Shown: positions 1 through 11,789, counted from the stretch's first letter. The stretch: 64,000 nt of DNA from Parapristionchus giblindavisi (GCA_943737045.1 CALSFV010000025.1:496001-560000); one strand, 5' to 3'. The notes: a model not told the origin generated them from the sequence alone. Translations and numbers: made by a program.

Positions 1-221
1 CCGTATAACTGTTTCCCTACAGTATTGTTCTGTAGCTGCCCTACCGTATAACTGTTTCCCTACAGTATTGTTCTGTAGCTGCCCTACCGTATAACTGTTT
101 CCCTACAGTATTGTTCTGTAGCTGCCCTACCGTATAACTGTTTCCCTACAGTATTGTTCTGTAGCTGCCCTACCGTATAACTGTTTCCCTACAGTACTGT
201 TCTGTAGCTGCCCTACCGTAT
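1..221. repeat. 43-bp minisatellite, five units, cut by the window edge
   Basis: Five head-to-tail copies of a 43-bp unit that contains CCGTATAACT and CTACAGTA, nearly identical to each other. The same unit, inverted, fills 21777-22690. In that second copy the array sits inside an intron of the RFC2-like gene, so this array is probably the same intron with its upstream exon outside the window. Confidence 0.95.
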
Positions 222-426
222 CTGTTCATGTTGTCTTTCTCACGCTGCCTTTCAAGTGCATGGAGAGATTAGAATTGACACCGCTCAACATTAACGGAAC
301 TTCTGAATCTAGATTAATCGATTACATCAACTCATATTTTATGGAAAAATTCGTTGAATGACCGCCGTTGTAATTGAAACGATGTGTCTTACCCATTTCT
401 GCTTTACCACCTCTATCTATCGAAGT

Positions 427-2499
427 GGTTCGCAATAAGATCAAGTCATTCGCCCAGACCAAAGTGACACTCCCAACTAATCGGACGAAGATGATCATTC
501 TTGACGAGGTAATCGATATTTCATTTATCTGGGAGATCAGGATTATTGATTGATGTTATTCGGAAATTCATCTAATGAACATTTGTAAAGGTGTTATTCA
601 TATTCGAGTTGCATCAAACAAACAAAAAATTTGTTTAGTTGTTTTGTTTAGTTTATTTAATTCATTTAATAAGTTTATTATTTATTTATTTAGTTTTTTT
701 TTTTAATTTTAGGCTGATTCGATGACCGAAGGTGCGCAGCAGGCTCTTCGTCGCACGATGGAAATCTACTCGAAGACCACACGATTCGCTCTCGCTTGCA
801 ATCAATTCGAGATCATTGGTAAGGATTATTGATTTTTTAATTATCGATTACTGTATTAATAGCTCAATTTATTGCAGTTTACTGTAGCAACTTCTAATTA
901 TCGATTGATTTTCAGAGCCTATTCAGTCTCGTTGTGCGATCATTCGTTATCTTCGACTGACAGACGCAGAGATGCTGGCACGACTTCAGGAGGTATACTG
1001 TAGACATGGATATCGATTGATATTGATTGATTAGTTCAAGTGTATTAAAGGTGGACTCCCGCGAATATTTTCGTGAACAAACTGTGAAGACAGAAAGTTA
1101 GCAAAAGTTATTCTACATACCGTACACTATGTATTTCTTTTATGCTAATTCAGCTTATTGATAATTAGAATCATGCGTGAATCTTGGGGGGCAGGCAATA
1201 TTATATTCCTTTTGTCACCAACCATATGTTGAAAGTATGTTATCGTACGTGTAAAAATAGTTGTATCATGAACGGTGTGAATGGATCTGAACGGATCAGG
1301 CCGATCAAACGGGATTGTGAGCGAGAAGGCCATTTTCGTTATTTTTCTTTCTTTTCATTGTTTTTCTTTCCTTCGAATCTACTGCATTGAAAGAAATCAC
1401 GCCAAAATATTGCCATTTAGCAAAAATCATTGCTTCACAAATGAATAAATGCGGCAATTTTGGTTCATTGGCGCAATTTATTCCTCGCGAAAATGATGAT
1501 TTTTGTTAAATGGCAATATTTTGGCCTAATGTATTTCAATATAGTAGATTCGAAGAAAACAAAAACAATGAAAAGAAAGAAAAATAACGAAAATGGCCGG
1601 CTCGCTCACAATCCCGTTTGATCGGCCTGATCCGTTCAGATCCATTCACACCGTTCATGATACAACTATTTTTACATGTACGATACAAGCTATGAAAATT
1701 GGCCACATTTGGGATTTTTTTGAAACCCTGGCCGCATTTTGAAAATCTCATAGTTATTCGACCAGTGTTTCTTATTAACTTATACTTGGGCATTGTAAAG
1801 TCATTGTAACTTACGATAAATCGATATGGTGTATTGTATTTAGTGATTGATATTGATCAATAATCGTTTGGTAGGTGTGCGACGAGCCTCATCCTCGTCT
1901 CATGATTGACATGTTCAAGAATTGCGTGTCGGGCAAGGTGCGTGCCGCGAGTGAGGTTAGTTAGACATTTTATTGATTGATTTTGACATTTTTTTGATTG
2001 ATTTTACTAGTTCTTATTCACGTTTTTTTCTTTTTTGCTGCTTTCGATATCGATTTTTGCTTTCCATAGGCCTAAATGCCTTATGAATAATTGATGGACT
2101 AGATAGAGCTTCGTAATTCGAAAAATTAAATGATCAGAATTGAATAATGAATGTTTTTACAGACAATTCACACACGTCGTCTGGGCTATTCTCCCGAGGA
2201 CATTATCACTACCATGTTCAGAGTGTGCAAGACCTGCAATGAGGTTATTCATTTATCGATTATTCTATTTTGTCTACCGTAACCTTCTAGATATCGATCG
2301 CTTCCAGTGAAATCTTAGCTTACCGTAATCTTGTCGATATCGATTTCTTTTAGAAAGGGATTTAAACCTACCCTAATCCGTTCTTTCGTTGTAGATACCC
2401 GAGTATCTGAAGATGGAATATCTTCGCGAGATTGGTCTGTGTCACACGCGTATTGTCGAGGGACTCACCACCCTCGTACAACTCAATGATCAACAGTAA
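427..2499 (+). CDS. rfc-2: Replication factor C subunit 2-like (clamp loader), 3' part, one internal exon missing
   Basis: RFC loads the PCNA sliding clamp at primer-template junctions in the nucleus; RFC2 is one of the small AAA+ subunits. Exons seen: about 427-508, 713-818, 916-992, 1875-1955, 2163-2243 and 2395-2499, all with GT/AG borders and one continuous frame ending TAA at 2497. Recognisable pieces are [11 protein letters not shown], the Walker B stretch ILDE/ADSM across exons 1-2, sensor 1 (ALACNQ), the QSRC arginine-finger motif, [15 protein letters not shown] and the C-terminal collar. The Walker A half would lie left of the window. About 45-50 residues expected between RLQE and VCDEPHP (start of domain II, including the GDMRQA motif) are absent, and the 882-bp intron there holds only transposon DNA. 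Relative to the second copy there is an in-frame loss of one Lys codon near 811. Homology is certain; whether it works is doubtful. Confidence 0.88.
1046..1800. mobile_element. Composite MITE/foldback in the RFC2-like intron
   Basis: The left part (1046-1175) starts TTAAAGGTGGACTCCCGCG and is the inverted end of the TTAA element at 56845-57180. It is followed by a hairpin whose arms, about 1240-1440 and 1505-1680, are reverse complements around position 1465. The hairpin arms contain the recurring stretch GTGAATGGATCTGAACGG. The same composite is inverted at 20200-20955. Confidence 0.8.
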
Positions 2500-3289
2500 T
2501 CAGCTACCGTAACCCCCACCATCTACCGTATCCCAATCCATCGTATATCCTGCCAGAGTAGACTACAGTATATTTTGTCTTAACTTCGTAAAATGATTTA
2601 CCGTAATCTTTTTTTGTCTACCGTGTTCCATTCGATGATCTACCGTATCCCACCCTGTTGTACCTATTGTGTCGTCATTTAGTGTACTACCATTACCGTA
2701 TCTCTTACTTTTATTCTGCTCAAGTTGTAAGTCTTCATATCTTCACAATACATATCTGTCTAATGCGACGTCCCTTGTTCGAACTAATAGAGTAGTATTA
2801 TTGATCGTGACCATTTTTTTACCCTCATATCTACCGTAATCTATCATCATCTTTTGATCTCTGTTCTTTGTTTTTCAAATTGAATGAATGAGCCAATCAA
2901 CAACGACTTCCAGTGTAAGTATGTGCGTTATATATATTATTATATATTTTATCAACGTGAATATGCAGGAAACGAGAGAAAAGAAAAGACTTCAAAAATG
3001 TGTCTGCTTAGATTGAGATGTGAGCAAAATTTTATAAATATTGATTATTTATTATTATTATTGATTAATTGACGATTTCTCCCACGTTCATGGCTTCAAA
3101 AGAAGTCTCGTGTGTAATTCCTGAAGGGATACTGTATGTTTTCGAATAATCGATCTTCGTTTCTTACCTTTGGTCCTTTGGTGTCACACAACGTCGCAGT
3201 ATTGATTTTTGAAAAGGTTGATGTTTGATCTTTAGACGTCTGATCTTTAGTGAGCACAAGTGTTGTTTCAATCGTCGTTAAGACTTATT
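2500..3289. other. Non-coding stretch after the RFC2-like gene
   Basis: No gene seen. The sequence is rich in TACCGTA and CTACCGTA words. Part of it (about 2740-3150) is similar to 31050-31345 and, inverted, to 11050-11310, so it belongs to the duplicated fabric of this region. Confidence 0.6.
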
Positions 3290-3349
3290 TACTTAATCAC
3301 CGAAATACGAGCAGTATGTGGATGGATAAACAAAGTAGTCGATGCATCG

Positions 3350-3463
3350 CGATGTATACTGTAGACGACGTATACTGTAGACGACGTATACTATAGTCGA
3401 CGGATACTGTAGTCGACGGATACTGTAGTCGACGGTTACTGTAGTCGACGGATACTGTAGTCG
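3350..3463. repeat. 16-bp satellite (CGACGGATACTGTAGT units)
   Basis: Seven or so 16-bp units built on ATACTGTAGTCGACGG. A longer array of the same unit with CGATGG variants lies at 23868-24126, and a reversed degenerate array at about 28790-28955. The flanks of the first two arrays are alike (AATCACCGAAATACGAGC), marking the start of duplicated block B. Confidence 0.9.
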
Positions 3464-4116
3464 ATAACATTAGCTTCTGTGAGTGCAAAATGTGTTCTAA
3501 TTTATCGCCATTGACAAATTCGAACTGCAATGACAAAAGTTACATTCTGCCTACTCAAGAAAGATCCTTGTTCCTTGTATTTCCCTCTTGCTCTTCTTCT
3601 CTCACAAGGTCAGTAGGGTAGATCACTCGCCCTTCCCTGTCTATCTCCCAGTCAATCAATAATCATCGATTGGTCCCTTCCTTCCTTCCCATCATCACTT
3701 CTCTCCTTCTCTTTTCACTGTTTTTAGACACGTCGTTTCACTACAACTTTTCGTCTTTTTTTACCTATTTACACCCCTCTCTACCTTTACATCTCCACCT
3801 TTGCCTCTGCCTCTCCCTCTCTACCTCTCTCTACATACAACTATATACCATAGGCCTCTTTGTCTTCACATTTCCATTTTCGTCGTTGTTGTTCACCTCC
3901 GCACTCCAATTTGCATATGATCATCTAATTATGATTTACTGCGTCTTCTCATTCCTGTCTCATCCGTTATCTCCCGTACCAGTATTTCACATTACTCCCT
4001 ATTTTTGAAATTGATCCATGATCTTTACATAGTGGTTGCTCTTCTCTCCCCTTAGATCGCATTTCCACTTTTCGATTGATTATCTTTCAGTCCCATCAAT
4101 TTTCTATTTTTTCCAG

Positions 4117-4216
4117 GGAAAACCACTCGTAGATGACAACATCCAAAAGGAGTTCACCCTCAATCTCTTGCTGCAGGAATCCCTTCAGATCAACAGCTTC
4201 TCATCTTCGCTGTTAG
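4117..4216 (+). pseudogene. Possible orphan exon, unknown protein
   Basis: An open stretch between a good TTTTTTCCAG acceptor and a GTAGCG donor reads GKPLVDDNIQKEFTLNLL and continues open for 33 codons. The duplicate at about 25506-25605 has the same borders but a TAG in place of a CAG codon, so at least that copy is dead. I do not recognise the protein and found no partner exons that I trust. Confidence 0.3.
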
Positions 4217-4299
4217 GTAGCGATTTCTGCTTTCGAAGACTCTTTTTGTGATTTTTGATCCGAGAGTGATTGATCCGAGAGTGGTCTGCCCTCATCCAC

Positions 4300-5268
4300 T
4301 CTTCAATATTTCACGAGGCCACAATTTAAAACTCAATCCTCATAGTTGCCACTCAAATCGCTTTTCAAACTTTTTGACTAATAGAGTAGTAAACAAATGG
4401 AACTCACTCGAGAATAGTTTGGTTTCAAACAACAGCTCATTATCATTCAGTAGACAAATTCGTGAATCATTTTAAATAAATATATTTCTATAAGACTTTG
4501 CTAATCTCTTCAGTTTTTCAGTTATCACGACTACACTTTAAATCTGCCTCAAGACCATTAAGACCAACAAGACAACAAGACACGATACACGAGACCTACA
4601 GCATCACAGTTTTTCAGCTCAAGCGAGAGTGCACTTTTAACATAATTTTTGTAAGCCTTTATATATAAAACATGAATTTAAAAAAAAACTTGTGAGAGAT
4701 CCTTTTTTGTTTATTTTTTGCACTTTTCTCTTCTCTTCTTCTCATCTCTCCCTCTTTGTACTCTCTCCCTATCTCTCTACGCCCCACTCTTCGCTAGTTA
4801 TTAGTTATCTTATTTCGTTGCTTTTTATTTATTTATTCTTTCACATCTCATTCTCAGTAGGTCCTACCATTACACCTTAGTAATTGTCTTCATGAACTCC
4901 CTTCCGAACCTTGGTCCTCGACTTTCTCAATGACGATCTTTATCACAGCCTCCTCCACCCGGTTATAAGCCTCCGTGCAGCACAAGCATCCTCGCACACT
5001 CTAATTATGCCACATTGCAATCACTTGTTCACTTGTACCATATTGCACCGACTAATCGTCAAAGAGAGGGATCATGGTGTCATGGTTGAGTTCCCCCTTT
5101 AAAACCCAATAAAATTTCCATACCCCCTCCCAACCCCCCAATGCTGTGATCTAGTTATTGCAGCTATAAGCATTCCCTTATTAATTTATTTATTCTCCAT
5201 CTATCAAATTTCTTTCATCTGTTTTAATGTAACGCATAAGGAAATAAATATATATTATTATTATTCTA
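4300..5268 (+). mobile_element. 5'-truncated non-LTR retrotransposon (reverse-transcriptase tail)
   Basis: Codons 4277-4475 end in the conserved tail of Jockey/CR1/L2-type reverse transcriptases: RGHNLKL, then NFLTNRVVNKWNSL. About 790 bp of untranslated sequence follows, ending in a TTATTATTATT microsatellite. The element is missing from the duplicate block, where TCATCCACTCTT (about 26407) joins directly to CTAGCGGAGCTC, so that copy shows the uninterrupted site. Confidence 0.8.
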
Positions 5269-5269
5269 G

Positions 5270-5560
5270 CGGAGCTCTTTTTTCAGGAAGAATAAAGATT
5301 TTGGGGATGTTAATGTTTGAAATCGGTGTCCAAGCCCGCGAAGTAAAATGGGCGGAACAAGAATCGGTATTTAAGTTGGGTCCACACGAAAGGGGCGGAG
5401 CTATACATCGGCATATAAGTAGGGAAGTGGGTGAGTATATGTAGACCATTTGATATTACTCTCAATAGGTACCCATGGTCTAGTGGATAAGAGGCCGGAC
5501 AATCAATCCAACCGGTTGGTCGGCATAAAAGTTCGAATCCCCGCCGATGATTTGCATTGG
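5270..5560 (+). repeat. Dispersed repeat with GC boxes and a tRNA-like unit (SINE-like)
   Basis: Two parts. First, 5275-5450 with GGGCGGAAC/GGGGCGGAGC motifs and ATATAAGTAGG; relatives lie at 10005-10165, 26416-26590 and, inverted, 32205-32350. Second, 5462-5550 carries an exact Pol III A box (TGGTCTAGTGG, 5474 region) and a near-exact B box (AGTTCGAATCC). The T stem does not pair, so it is a tRNA-derived repeat rather than a working tRNA. Its twin is at 27216-27305. Confidence 0.65.
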
Positions 5561-5628
5561 ATATTCAGTCTAGATTATACAAAACTCTTTTTGCCATCTT
5601 TTTCCTTGAATAATTTCCGATCCCACCA

Positions 5629-6033
5629 CGCTAATTGTAAGACCAAGTTTGTGACAATCTCCCATAGGATTTCCATATGAATCGTGAACTAACTTTATCA
5701 TTAAAGGTATTATAATAGTCTAATTATTTACGCTAATTGTAACACCAAGTTTGTGACAATCTCCCATAGGATTTCCATATGAATCGTGAACTAACTTTAT
5801 CATTAAAGGTATTATAATAGTCTAATTATTTACGCTAATTGTAACACCAAGTTTGTGACAATCTCCCATAGGATTTCCATATGAATCGTGAACTAACTTT
5901 ATCATTAAAGGTATTATAATAGTCTAATTATTTACGCTAATTGTAACACCAAGTTTGTGACAATCCCTCATCGGATGTCCATATGAATCGTGAACTAACT
6001 TTATTCATTAAAGGTATTATAATAGTCTAAAAG
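5629..6033. repeat. 102-bp tandem repeat, four units
   Basis: Unit starts at 5629, 5731, 5833 and 5935 (CGCTAATTGTAA..., ending TATAATAGTCTAATTATTTA). The last unit diverges slightly. The duplicate block has a single unit at about 27377-27475, so the array changed in copy number after the duplication. Confidence 0.95.
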
Positions 6034-6278
6034 GCTGTTTGTATTCAATTTATTTTCGATGAGTTTCAATGTTTTCTCGTGCAGGCACGATAAATGACGA
6101 TTACGGTAAGATGTTAAAATAGTAAATACTAGATAGAGTATTTTAAAGAGAAAGTGGATGGAGGGCGAAGCATACGTGATAGATGCCACTATATTTTTAC
6201 TTCTTCGGTCTTAAGTCAAGCATCTATAGTTTACATCTTCTCGTTTAATTCATTTAACATTTGTTTCGATGGAATAAT

Positions 6279-6330
6279 TTATTCGTTTGGTGCTTCCACC
6301 GCCTCTTTTTCTTCTCCATTCACTACAGCT
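6279..6330 (-). pseudogene. Truncated last codons of the gene fragment seen at 27722
   Basis: On the minus strand the last 17 codons (NGEEKEAVEAPNE then stop) match the 3' exon at 27722-27850. Similarity stops at about 6330, where unrelated TTCTACTTTCTACTT repeats begin. It is a broken end of duplicated block B. Confidence 0.6.
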
Positions 6331-6522
6331 TTATGTTCTACTTTCTACTTTCTACTTGTATGTTCTACTTTTCAGCCTGGACTAGTACTCTCCGAATCAT
6401 AAAGATCGCTCAATTTTGATTTTTCTCAAATAATATTTCTGTTAACACACTCAAAACTCAAAATTTTCTATATTCCATATTCTTTTCAGATCTTACTAAC
6501 TCCACAATTTCATATTTTTCAG

Positions 6523-8724
6523 TGTGAGGCGGTTATATTCAATTCGACCGTTAATCGTTGTGCAATACTCGGGGCAAATGCAAATATGAATTATAAATGT
6601 GGACCGCCGACAAATATCTTGGTCAGGACAGAAAGTGTCCACGTATGTTTCAACTTTTCTTTAACATGTTAAAATGGTACCGTCTGCATAAAATATTTTA
6701 CAATTAGAGGTGATAAACATATAAAAAAAGCGTTACATTTTTGCATTCTACCCTTGAAGTGTAGGATTCCTTTATCTAAAACGGAAGAATTCCGTGAAGA
6801 AACGTGCCTAGGGAATAATTCCTTTACAGATAAGGAATTTTTTTCTATTGGTGCAATTACAAGTTTTATTTAATAATGATTTATATCATCTCAATACCCA
6901 TTTATTTTCAATTGACTCTCGTAAGACTGATCTGAAGAGTTTGCAAGAGTAGAGTTATAGACCACTAGTAGTTTGCCAATAAGTCAATGTTTAGCTTGTA
7001 TCCCTCCGCTCTTACCCAACTCTCCCGGTGACAAACAAAGTGAGAGTATAGCTCGAGTGTATACATTCACATATTTCTCATAATTCTTCGTTATTCACTG
7101 CCAGAGAAACGAAAGTCTCTGTTCTTGATAAGATAAAATATACAAAAAGAAAGAAGTTTGTAAGAGCGAGCAAATGCGAGAATATTTTATTCCTTCTGTT
7201 TGTGCTATCTTTGTACAGAATTTTGCTCATGCCCACAGAGAAACCGTCGATTGCCGTCAACGCTACATACGAATCTGGATACTGTGGAGGACTGCCTATG
7301 GACCCATCGTCAACCACCGGTACTCCCTCTTGTGGAAGACGACCTGTTGGAGATAATCGTGTAGTGTTTGAGTGAGTTCTTTTCATTATCGATTACTTAA
7401 AAATTGTTATTTTTTTAAATACAAAAGCCATACAAAATGTCATGTGATTGAGAATGAAAATTCATCGAAACTATTCTCTTGTATCATTTCAGTGCAATTC
7501 TTCACAACGGCTCTCATATTCTGTTCGAGAACGAAGTGAATACTCAAATGATTTGGGATGCCGACATTGGCTCATGGCTTTACGTCTTCCAAGGAACCTA
7601 TCACTACTTCAAAACGGGCAGCTGCGTCCGCACTCCCCAGCCTTGTACGTATCATTATTTATATTATTTGTGACATAAATTAGCATATCGAAGGCGAAGA
7701 TGAAGATAAAGCATAAGAAATTATTGATTCATTCTAGCAACAATCTGTCCGTGCCAATCATTGCGTGTCATCGCTGCCCAGACTGGCTATACCAATCCCA
7801 CTGCTATTGATCGGACTAATGCAATGCCTCCTTGCATAGCTCCCTCAAGATGGCTATCGTGAGTTCAATCTGATCAACTCCGGTATTCCCACTCTGTGGT
7901 ATGTAATATTTGAAGTGTCCCAAGGTGGTTAAATCAGAAAATGGGTCACATAAGTGGAAGAAATAGAGCTAGAGGGCTGTCAAAAAGGAGCTCAAAATAT
8001 GCCACTTTTTAGTAAATATTTTCTTGAGATGCTGCAAAGGACGTACTGCTATTTCCAAAAATAAGCACTAGTTAGTTATGGCTTTGCTGCACATTTTTAT
8101 TGGGACTTCTCGTTGTTGTTTAGTCAGACAAACTTTTGGAGATCCGCGAATGTTCATGCTAATCGACCATATCTCTCTTTTGCGAATGCCAAGTGGTTTG
8201 TGAGAAGTTTTCATCTATCCCATAGCGCAATGTTCTTACTCATTACACATTTCTTGAATTTTAAAAAAAAGTGCGGATATCCTAGCAAGGACTCAATCTT
8301 TAAACTTGACATACGAATATCTCTACTCAATGAATGAAAATTTCCACTCTGGAGAGAATCAGCTAAACCAAAGGAATTCAGTTGAGAAAAAATCGTCTGA
8401 GCTCCCAGATGAATTGACACCCCAAGCTAATTTGAAGCTCTCCGCTCTGCCCCATTCTCTCGCATTCTTTGTCTACGAGAGAGTATAACCAGAGCGGAAA
8501 GTCAAATTAGCTTCGAATATCTCTTTAAAATAGTGAGAAAAAAAACTTAAAAATACGATTTCAGGGCGCGTCTTCTTCGGGACGTTCCACACTATATCTT
8601 TAATAGCCAAGTGAAGGAGCGTGTGATCTACTGCGCTATGGGTCAATGGTCGTTGTTAACGGATACTACAGCCTCGTACGATCAATTCTTCATCTCTGGT
8701 GCGGCATGTGTGGATTATGATTAG
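6523..8724 (+). pseudogene. PAN/Apple-like secreted protein gene, copy 1 (no first exon)
   Basis: Exons 6523-6642, 7239-7371, 7493-7644, 7738-7858 and 8565-8724. The first seen exon (CEAVIFNSTVNRC...) has the cysteine spacing of a PAN/Apple-like module. The rest is an unrecognised Cys-containing domain with IWDADIGSWLYVFQGTYH, TICPCQSLRV and YCAMGQWSL, ending GAACVDYD then TAG. From the second exon on, all phases agree. Two problems: the upstream exon present in copies 2 and 4 is not found here, and the 6642 donor leaves phase 0 where the next exon needs phase 1. The intron 6643-7238 is shortened relative to the other copies. A hairpin MITE sits in the last intron. Function unknown; PAN modules usually bind protein or carbohydrate outside the cell. 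Confidence 0.65.
8411..8528. mobile_element. TTAA hairpin MITE (CTAATTTGAA family)
   Basis: Inverted arms GACACCCCAAGCTAATTTG and CAAATTAGCTTCGAATATC around a CTCTCGC/GCGAGAG-like core, ending CTCTTTAA. Lies in the last intron of PAN-like copy 1. Twin at 33826-33943. Confidence 0.8.
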
Positions 8725-8939
8725 AACTTTCTTCCCTATAACAGTTCTTCTCGATTTTCTTTAACTTGTCCACGAATCGACAGGATGTTTTCTCTATTAG
8801 ACTTTCCTGCACCAATGGTAATAAAAATATTTGGGAAGTTATGCATATGCAAAGACAATATCAAGACAAACAATTTACCAAAATATTCATAAAATAATAA
8901 AGATAAGAACTGTTTCATGTGCTCAAAGGAATCATATAC

Positions 8940-9560
8940 ATATTAGATTATTTAGTTTTCATAATTATCTTTACACAGTCGTCTATTCTGTACCTATGTC
9001 CGTCCCTTGCTCGAGTACTGTAGTGAACTTTGGTCCCCGTCGTCCTCGTCATTGCAACTGCATGTTGAATCTGTCCTTAAAACTTATTCCAGAATCGTTC
9101 TTCGTAGATGTGGTATCCCGTACATCGACTATCCTCACAGGCTGTCCCTTCTCGACCTTCAATCCCTCTCAACCCGTAGAGACATCATTGATCTGACCAC
9201 AACCTTTAAGATCATTAACGGTTTTATCGATATCGACCCCCGCAAAATGTTCATTTTCTCCAATTCACTCCACAGAAACCGTGGACACCCCCAAAAGCTA
9301 CTCTTTCATAGGATTTCCAGTCGTAGATTTAGATGTTTTTTGTCAAATAGAGTAGTTAATAAATGGAATACTCTTGATTTATCTATTGTAAATTCGCCCA
9401 ACCCCGCAGTTTTTCGTAATAGTATCACAGCTGTGATCTAGATATCGCAGCATTTTCGTCGTTCTTCATATTTTATTCGATATTTATTATTTACAGAATA
9501 TTTGTTACTTTCTCTTGCTCAAGAATCGATAAAATATTATTATTATTATTATTATTATAA
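8940..9560 (+). mobile_element. 5'-truncated non-LTR retrotransposon with reverse-transcriptase tail
   Basis: The open frame 9007-9441 shows the thumb/tail of a Jockey/CR1/L2-type reverse transcriptase: MLEYCSELWSP, then RLSLLDLQSLSTRRDIIDL, RGHPQKL and FLSNRVVNKWN. It lacks the catalytic domain. The element ends in (ATT)n at 9537-9560, typical of these families. The same fragment is inverted at 32787-33407. Confidence 0.88.
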
Positions 9561-9839
9561 TGATAATCTTTTCCTATATTGGCGTCTTCCTAGTTAATTC
9601 ATGTTCTTGTTCGAATTTCGTTTATCTACCTATCTCCTTCTGTTGCTATATCTGCCTTTCCATATCAATCTTGTTATTTGATGATGATATTGCAAAGCTG
9701 CCTGCGGAGAAATCTCAAACTCTGTCCTTCCAAAAAAAATGTTTTTCATCCCCAGAGGGCGAAGGAAGAGCTGTGACTACTATAATCTATCGAAAAAAGG
9801 TACTTCGATTGCGTCATCACCACGCAACAGTAAACTAAT

Positions 9840-10256
9840 TTAATTAAACCAATACGTCATTGTTATATTCCTTGATAAATTCTGTGCATTGATTCAAAAG
9901 ATCAGCTTGATTGCTTTTCTGAATCAAAAGTTAACTGTCTCTCTCCTAATTTCTATCTCCTAATTTCTGGCTCAATGGTTCTTCTTTCTTTCGTAAAAAT
10001 ATAAAGATGTTTGGGTGTGTTAGAGTTCGCATCGGTGTCCATGCCCGCGAAGTTAAATGGGCGGAGCTAAAATCGGTATGTTTATGTAGGGTTCATTAGA
10101 AAGGGGCGGAGCAATGCATCGGTATGTAAATGAGGGATTAAGTGAGTATACCTATGTAGATCGTGAACTAGAAGATCAATTTTCAAGCTGATCTTTTGAG
10201 TCAATGCACAGAATTTATCAAAGAATATAACAATGACGTATTGGTGTAATTAAATT
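9840..10256. mobile_element. MITE with about 70-bp inverted ends enclosing a GC-box repeat
   Basis: Ends AATTAAACCAATACGTCATT and its complement at 10186-10256 frame an interior that includes a copy of the GGGCGGAGC dispersed repeat (10005-10165). Both ends touch TTAA/AATTAA. Twin in block S' at about 32100-32517. Confidence 0.75.
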
Positions 10257-11780
10257 ACGTCATTGCTGTGCAGTTATGACACAATTAACGTACCTTATTT
10301 GAAAATTTATATTTCTTAAGTGAAATGTCATGTTCTTCTGAAACATAATGAGAGTGGAGGCATCTATTAGAGCTGCACAAGCAAAAAATCCGAATTGCTC
10401 TGACTCCGATTTCAAGCTGTAGCGGTGTTGCGAATTTGAGCACCAAAATTGAAATTCAGCTTCTAGATGCGCTAAGGACCCGTTCTAAGGGCCAAAATGA
10501 TGCTAGTGGCAAGTGGTGTCTGTCCACAGATAATACTTATCATTCAATTGTGCATGCGCGAAACTATTGTATCTAAAAGAAAATAAGAAGTGAAATTCAA
10601 CAACTAATAAATACCATAGAAAGCCGTAATTTTCGACAATTGTTTGAAAAATTTTGGACAAAGATCAAAATACATAGATCAAAGATCAAAGATTCAAGCT
10701 ACAATATAACATTTCACACATACTGTGATATATTCTCTGGATACTGTACAAAATCTACAATAATCTGCTCCTGTAAATTGTTCAACTCCTTTTAAGATAC
10801 TGCAGCCCTCCGTGATCGGTTGCTTATCAACCTCTTGTCCGAACTGATTGGACGACTCATACATTCTGGATCAGATGTTCATGGAAGCTGAAGCTCACTT
10901 TTCATTGTTTACTCTATCAAGTTTGATCTTTGACCGTTTTCCACAATTTTTCAAATAATTGGCGAACAATTTACGACAGTTTTTCTTAAGTGCTGAATTT
11001 CCTTTTAATAGAAGATACATAGAATATTCGAAAATGTATAGTATCCCTTCAGGAATTACCACGCGAAACTTTATTGGAAGCTTTGAATGCGGGAGAACCG
11101 ATTGCAGTCAAGTAATCAATAATAATATTGCGCACTTGTGCAATTCCATGTGAAAATAATCCAAATCCATTCAATGTGAAAGCAAGGAACTGAGTTAATA
11201 ATATATTTATCGCATCTTGGAGAAAAGAGACGAGGGAGAGATGAAAAGATGATAGATTACGTTAGTTATGAGGGATAAATATGATCATGATCCATAGTCC
11301 TAAACTATCTTCCATCTTCCAACAGATTTATGATCCGTTGCCGAAATGATCGTTGCCGAAATGATCGCCCCCCCAAGGCAATTATGGTCCGATCAAGACC
11401 ACTTTTTCAGGGATTATTTGGGACATCATAAGGATCATTTTGAGCCCAAGAACGAGTCTCTAGCTTGTCTGGGAGCTGAGATATGAGTTTGCAGCCGCCA
11501 TTTTGCAGCATGGCCGCCGCGGCTTAAAAAAATCGCAGCAACCTAAAAAATTTTTTCGGAGTAGCCGACGCGTAGATCTCAAACTTATAGAAGAACGGTA
11601 GGCTGGAAAAAATTTTTCCTCGGAGTTATGATTTTTCAAAAAAGTGGACTTCGATTGCGTCATCATTACGCAACAATGAGAAATTGTCATGAGACCGCAA
11701 TATCAGGGTCGGATTCTCCGATAAATTTCCCATAAGAACTCGCGAGAGCGCCCCGATACCACGCTTGGTTCACAAAATAT
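10257..11780. other. Non-coding part of block S and its edge
   Basis: No gene seen. Contains GATCAAAGATCAAAGATC words (10665-10690), a stretch shared with 2740-3150, and the outer edge of block S at about 11312. From there to 11780 I see no repeat partner. Confidence 0.5.
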
Positions 11781-11789
11781 AACAAAAAC

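Larger units (their letters stand above)
3290..6312 (+). repeat. Segmental duplication block B (direct copy at 23826-27776)
   Basis: Long, highly similar direct repeat with matching landmarks: the satellite at 3350, the pyrimidine-rich tract at 3670-3840, the possible exon at 4117, the GC-box/tRNA-like unit at 5275 and the gene tail at 6279. Differences include a truncated retrotransposon only here (about 4300-5268), four copies of a 102-bp unit here against one there, and a TA-flanked element only in the other copy (26592-27182). Confidence 0.9.
7232..11312 (+). repeat. Segmental duplication block S (inverted copy at 31095-35130)
   Basis: About 4.1 kb, nearly identical to the reverse complement of 31095-35130. 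It includes copy 1 of the PAN-like gene, the reverse-transcriptase tail at 9007, the MITE at 9840 and non-coding sequence to the TAGTCCTAAACTA motif at 11300. Confidence 0.92.

Noticed and set aside
1145..1390. Open frames on both strands in the RFC2-like intron
   Set aside because: They lie in a hairpin element and recur as mirror images at 1536-1793 and 20290-20851.
427..2499. RFC2-like copy A as a 5'-truncated pseudogene
   Set aside because: The second copy shows the 43-bp array is intronic, so the missing 5' exons of copy A probably lie outside the window; only the internal exon loss is established.
5462..5550. Functional tRNA gene
   Set aside because: A and B boxes are good, but the T stem and acceptor stem do not pair and the unit is part of a dispersed repeat.
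7078..7386. Minus-strand open frame with SPTGRLPQEGVPVVDD, also at 14807 and 34969
   Set aside because: It is antisense to the PAN-like exon that ends in a GTGAG donor; phase and splice sites support the other strand.
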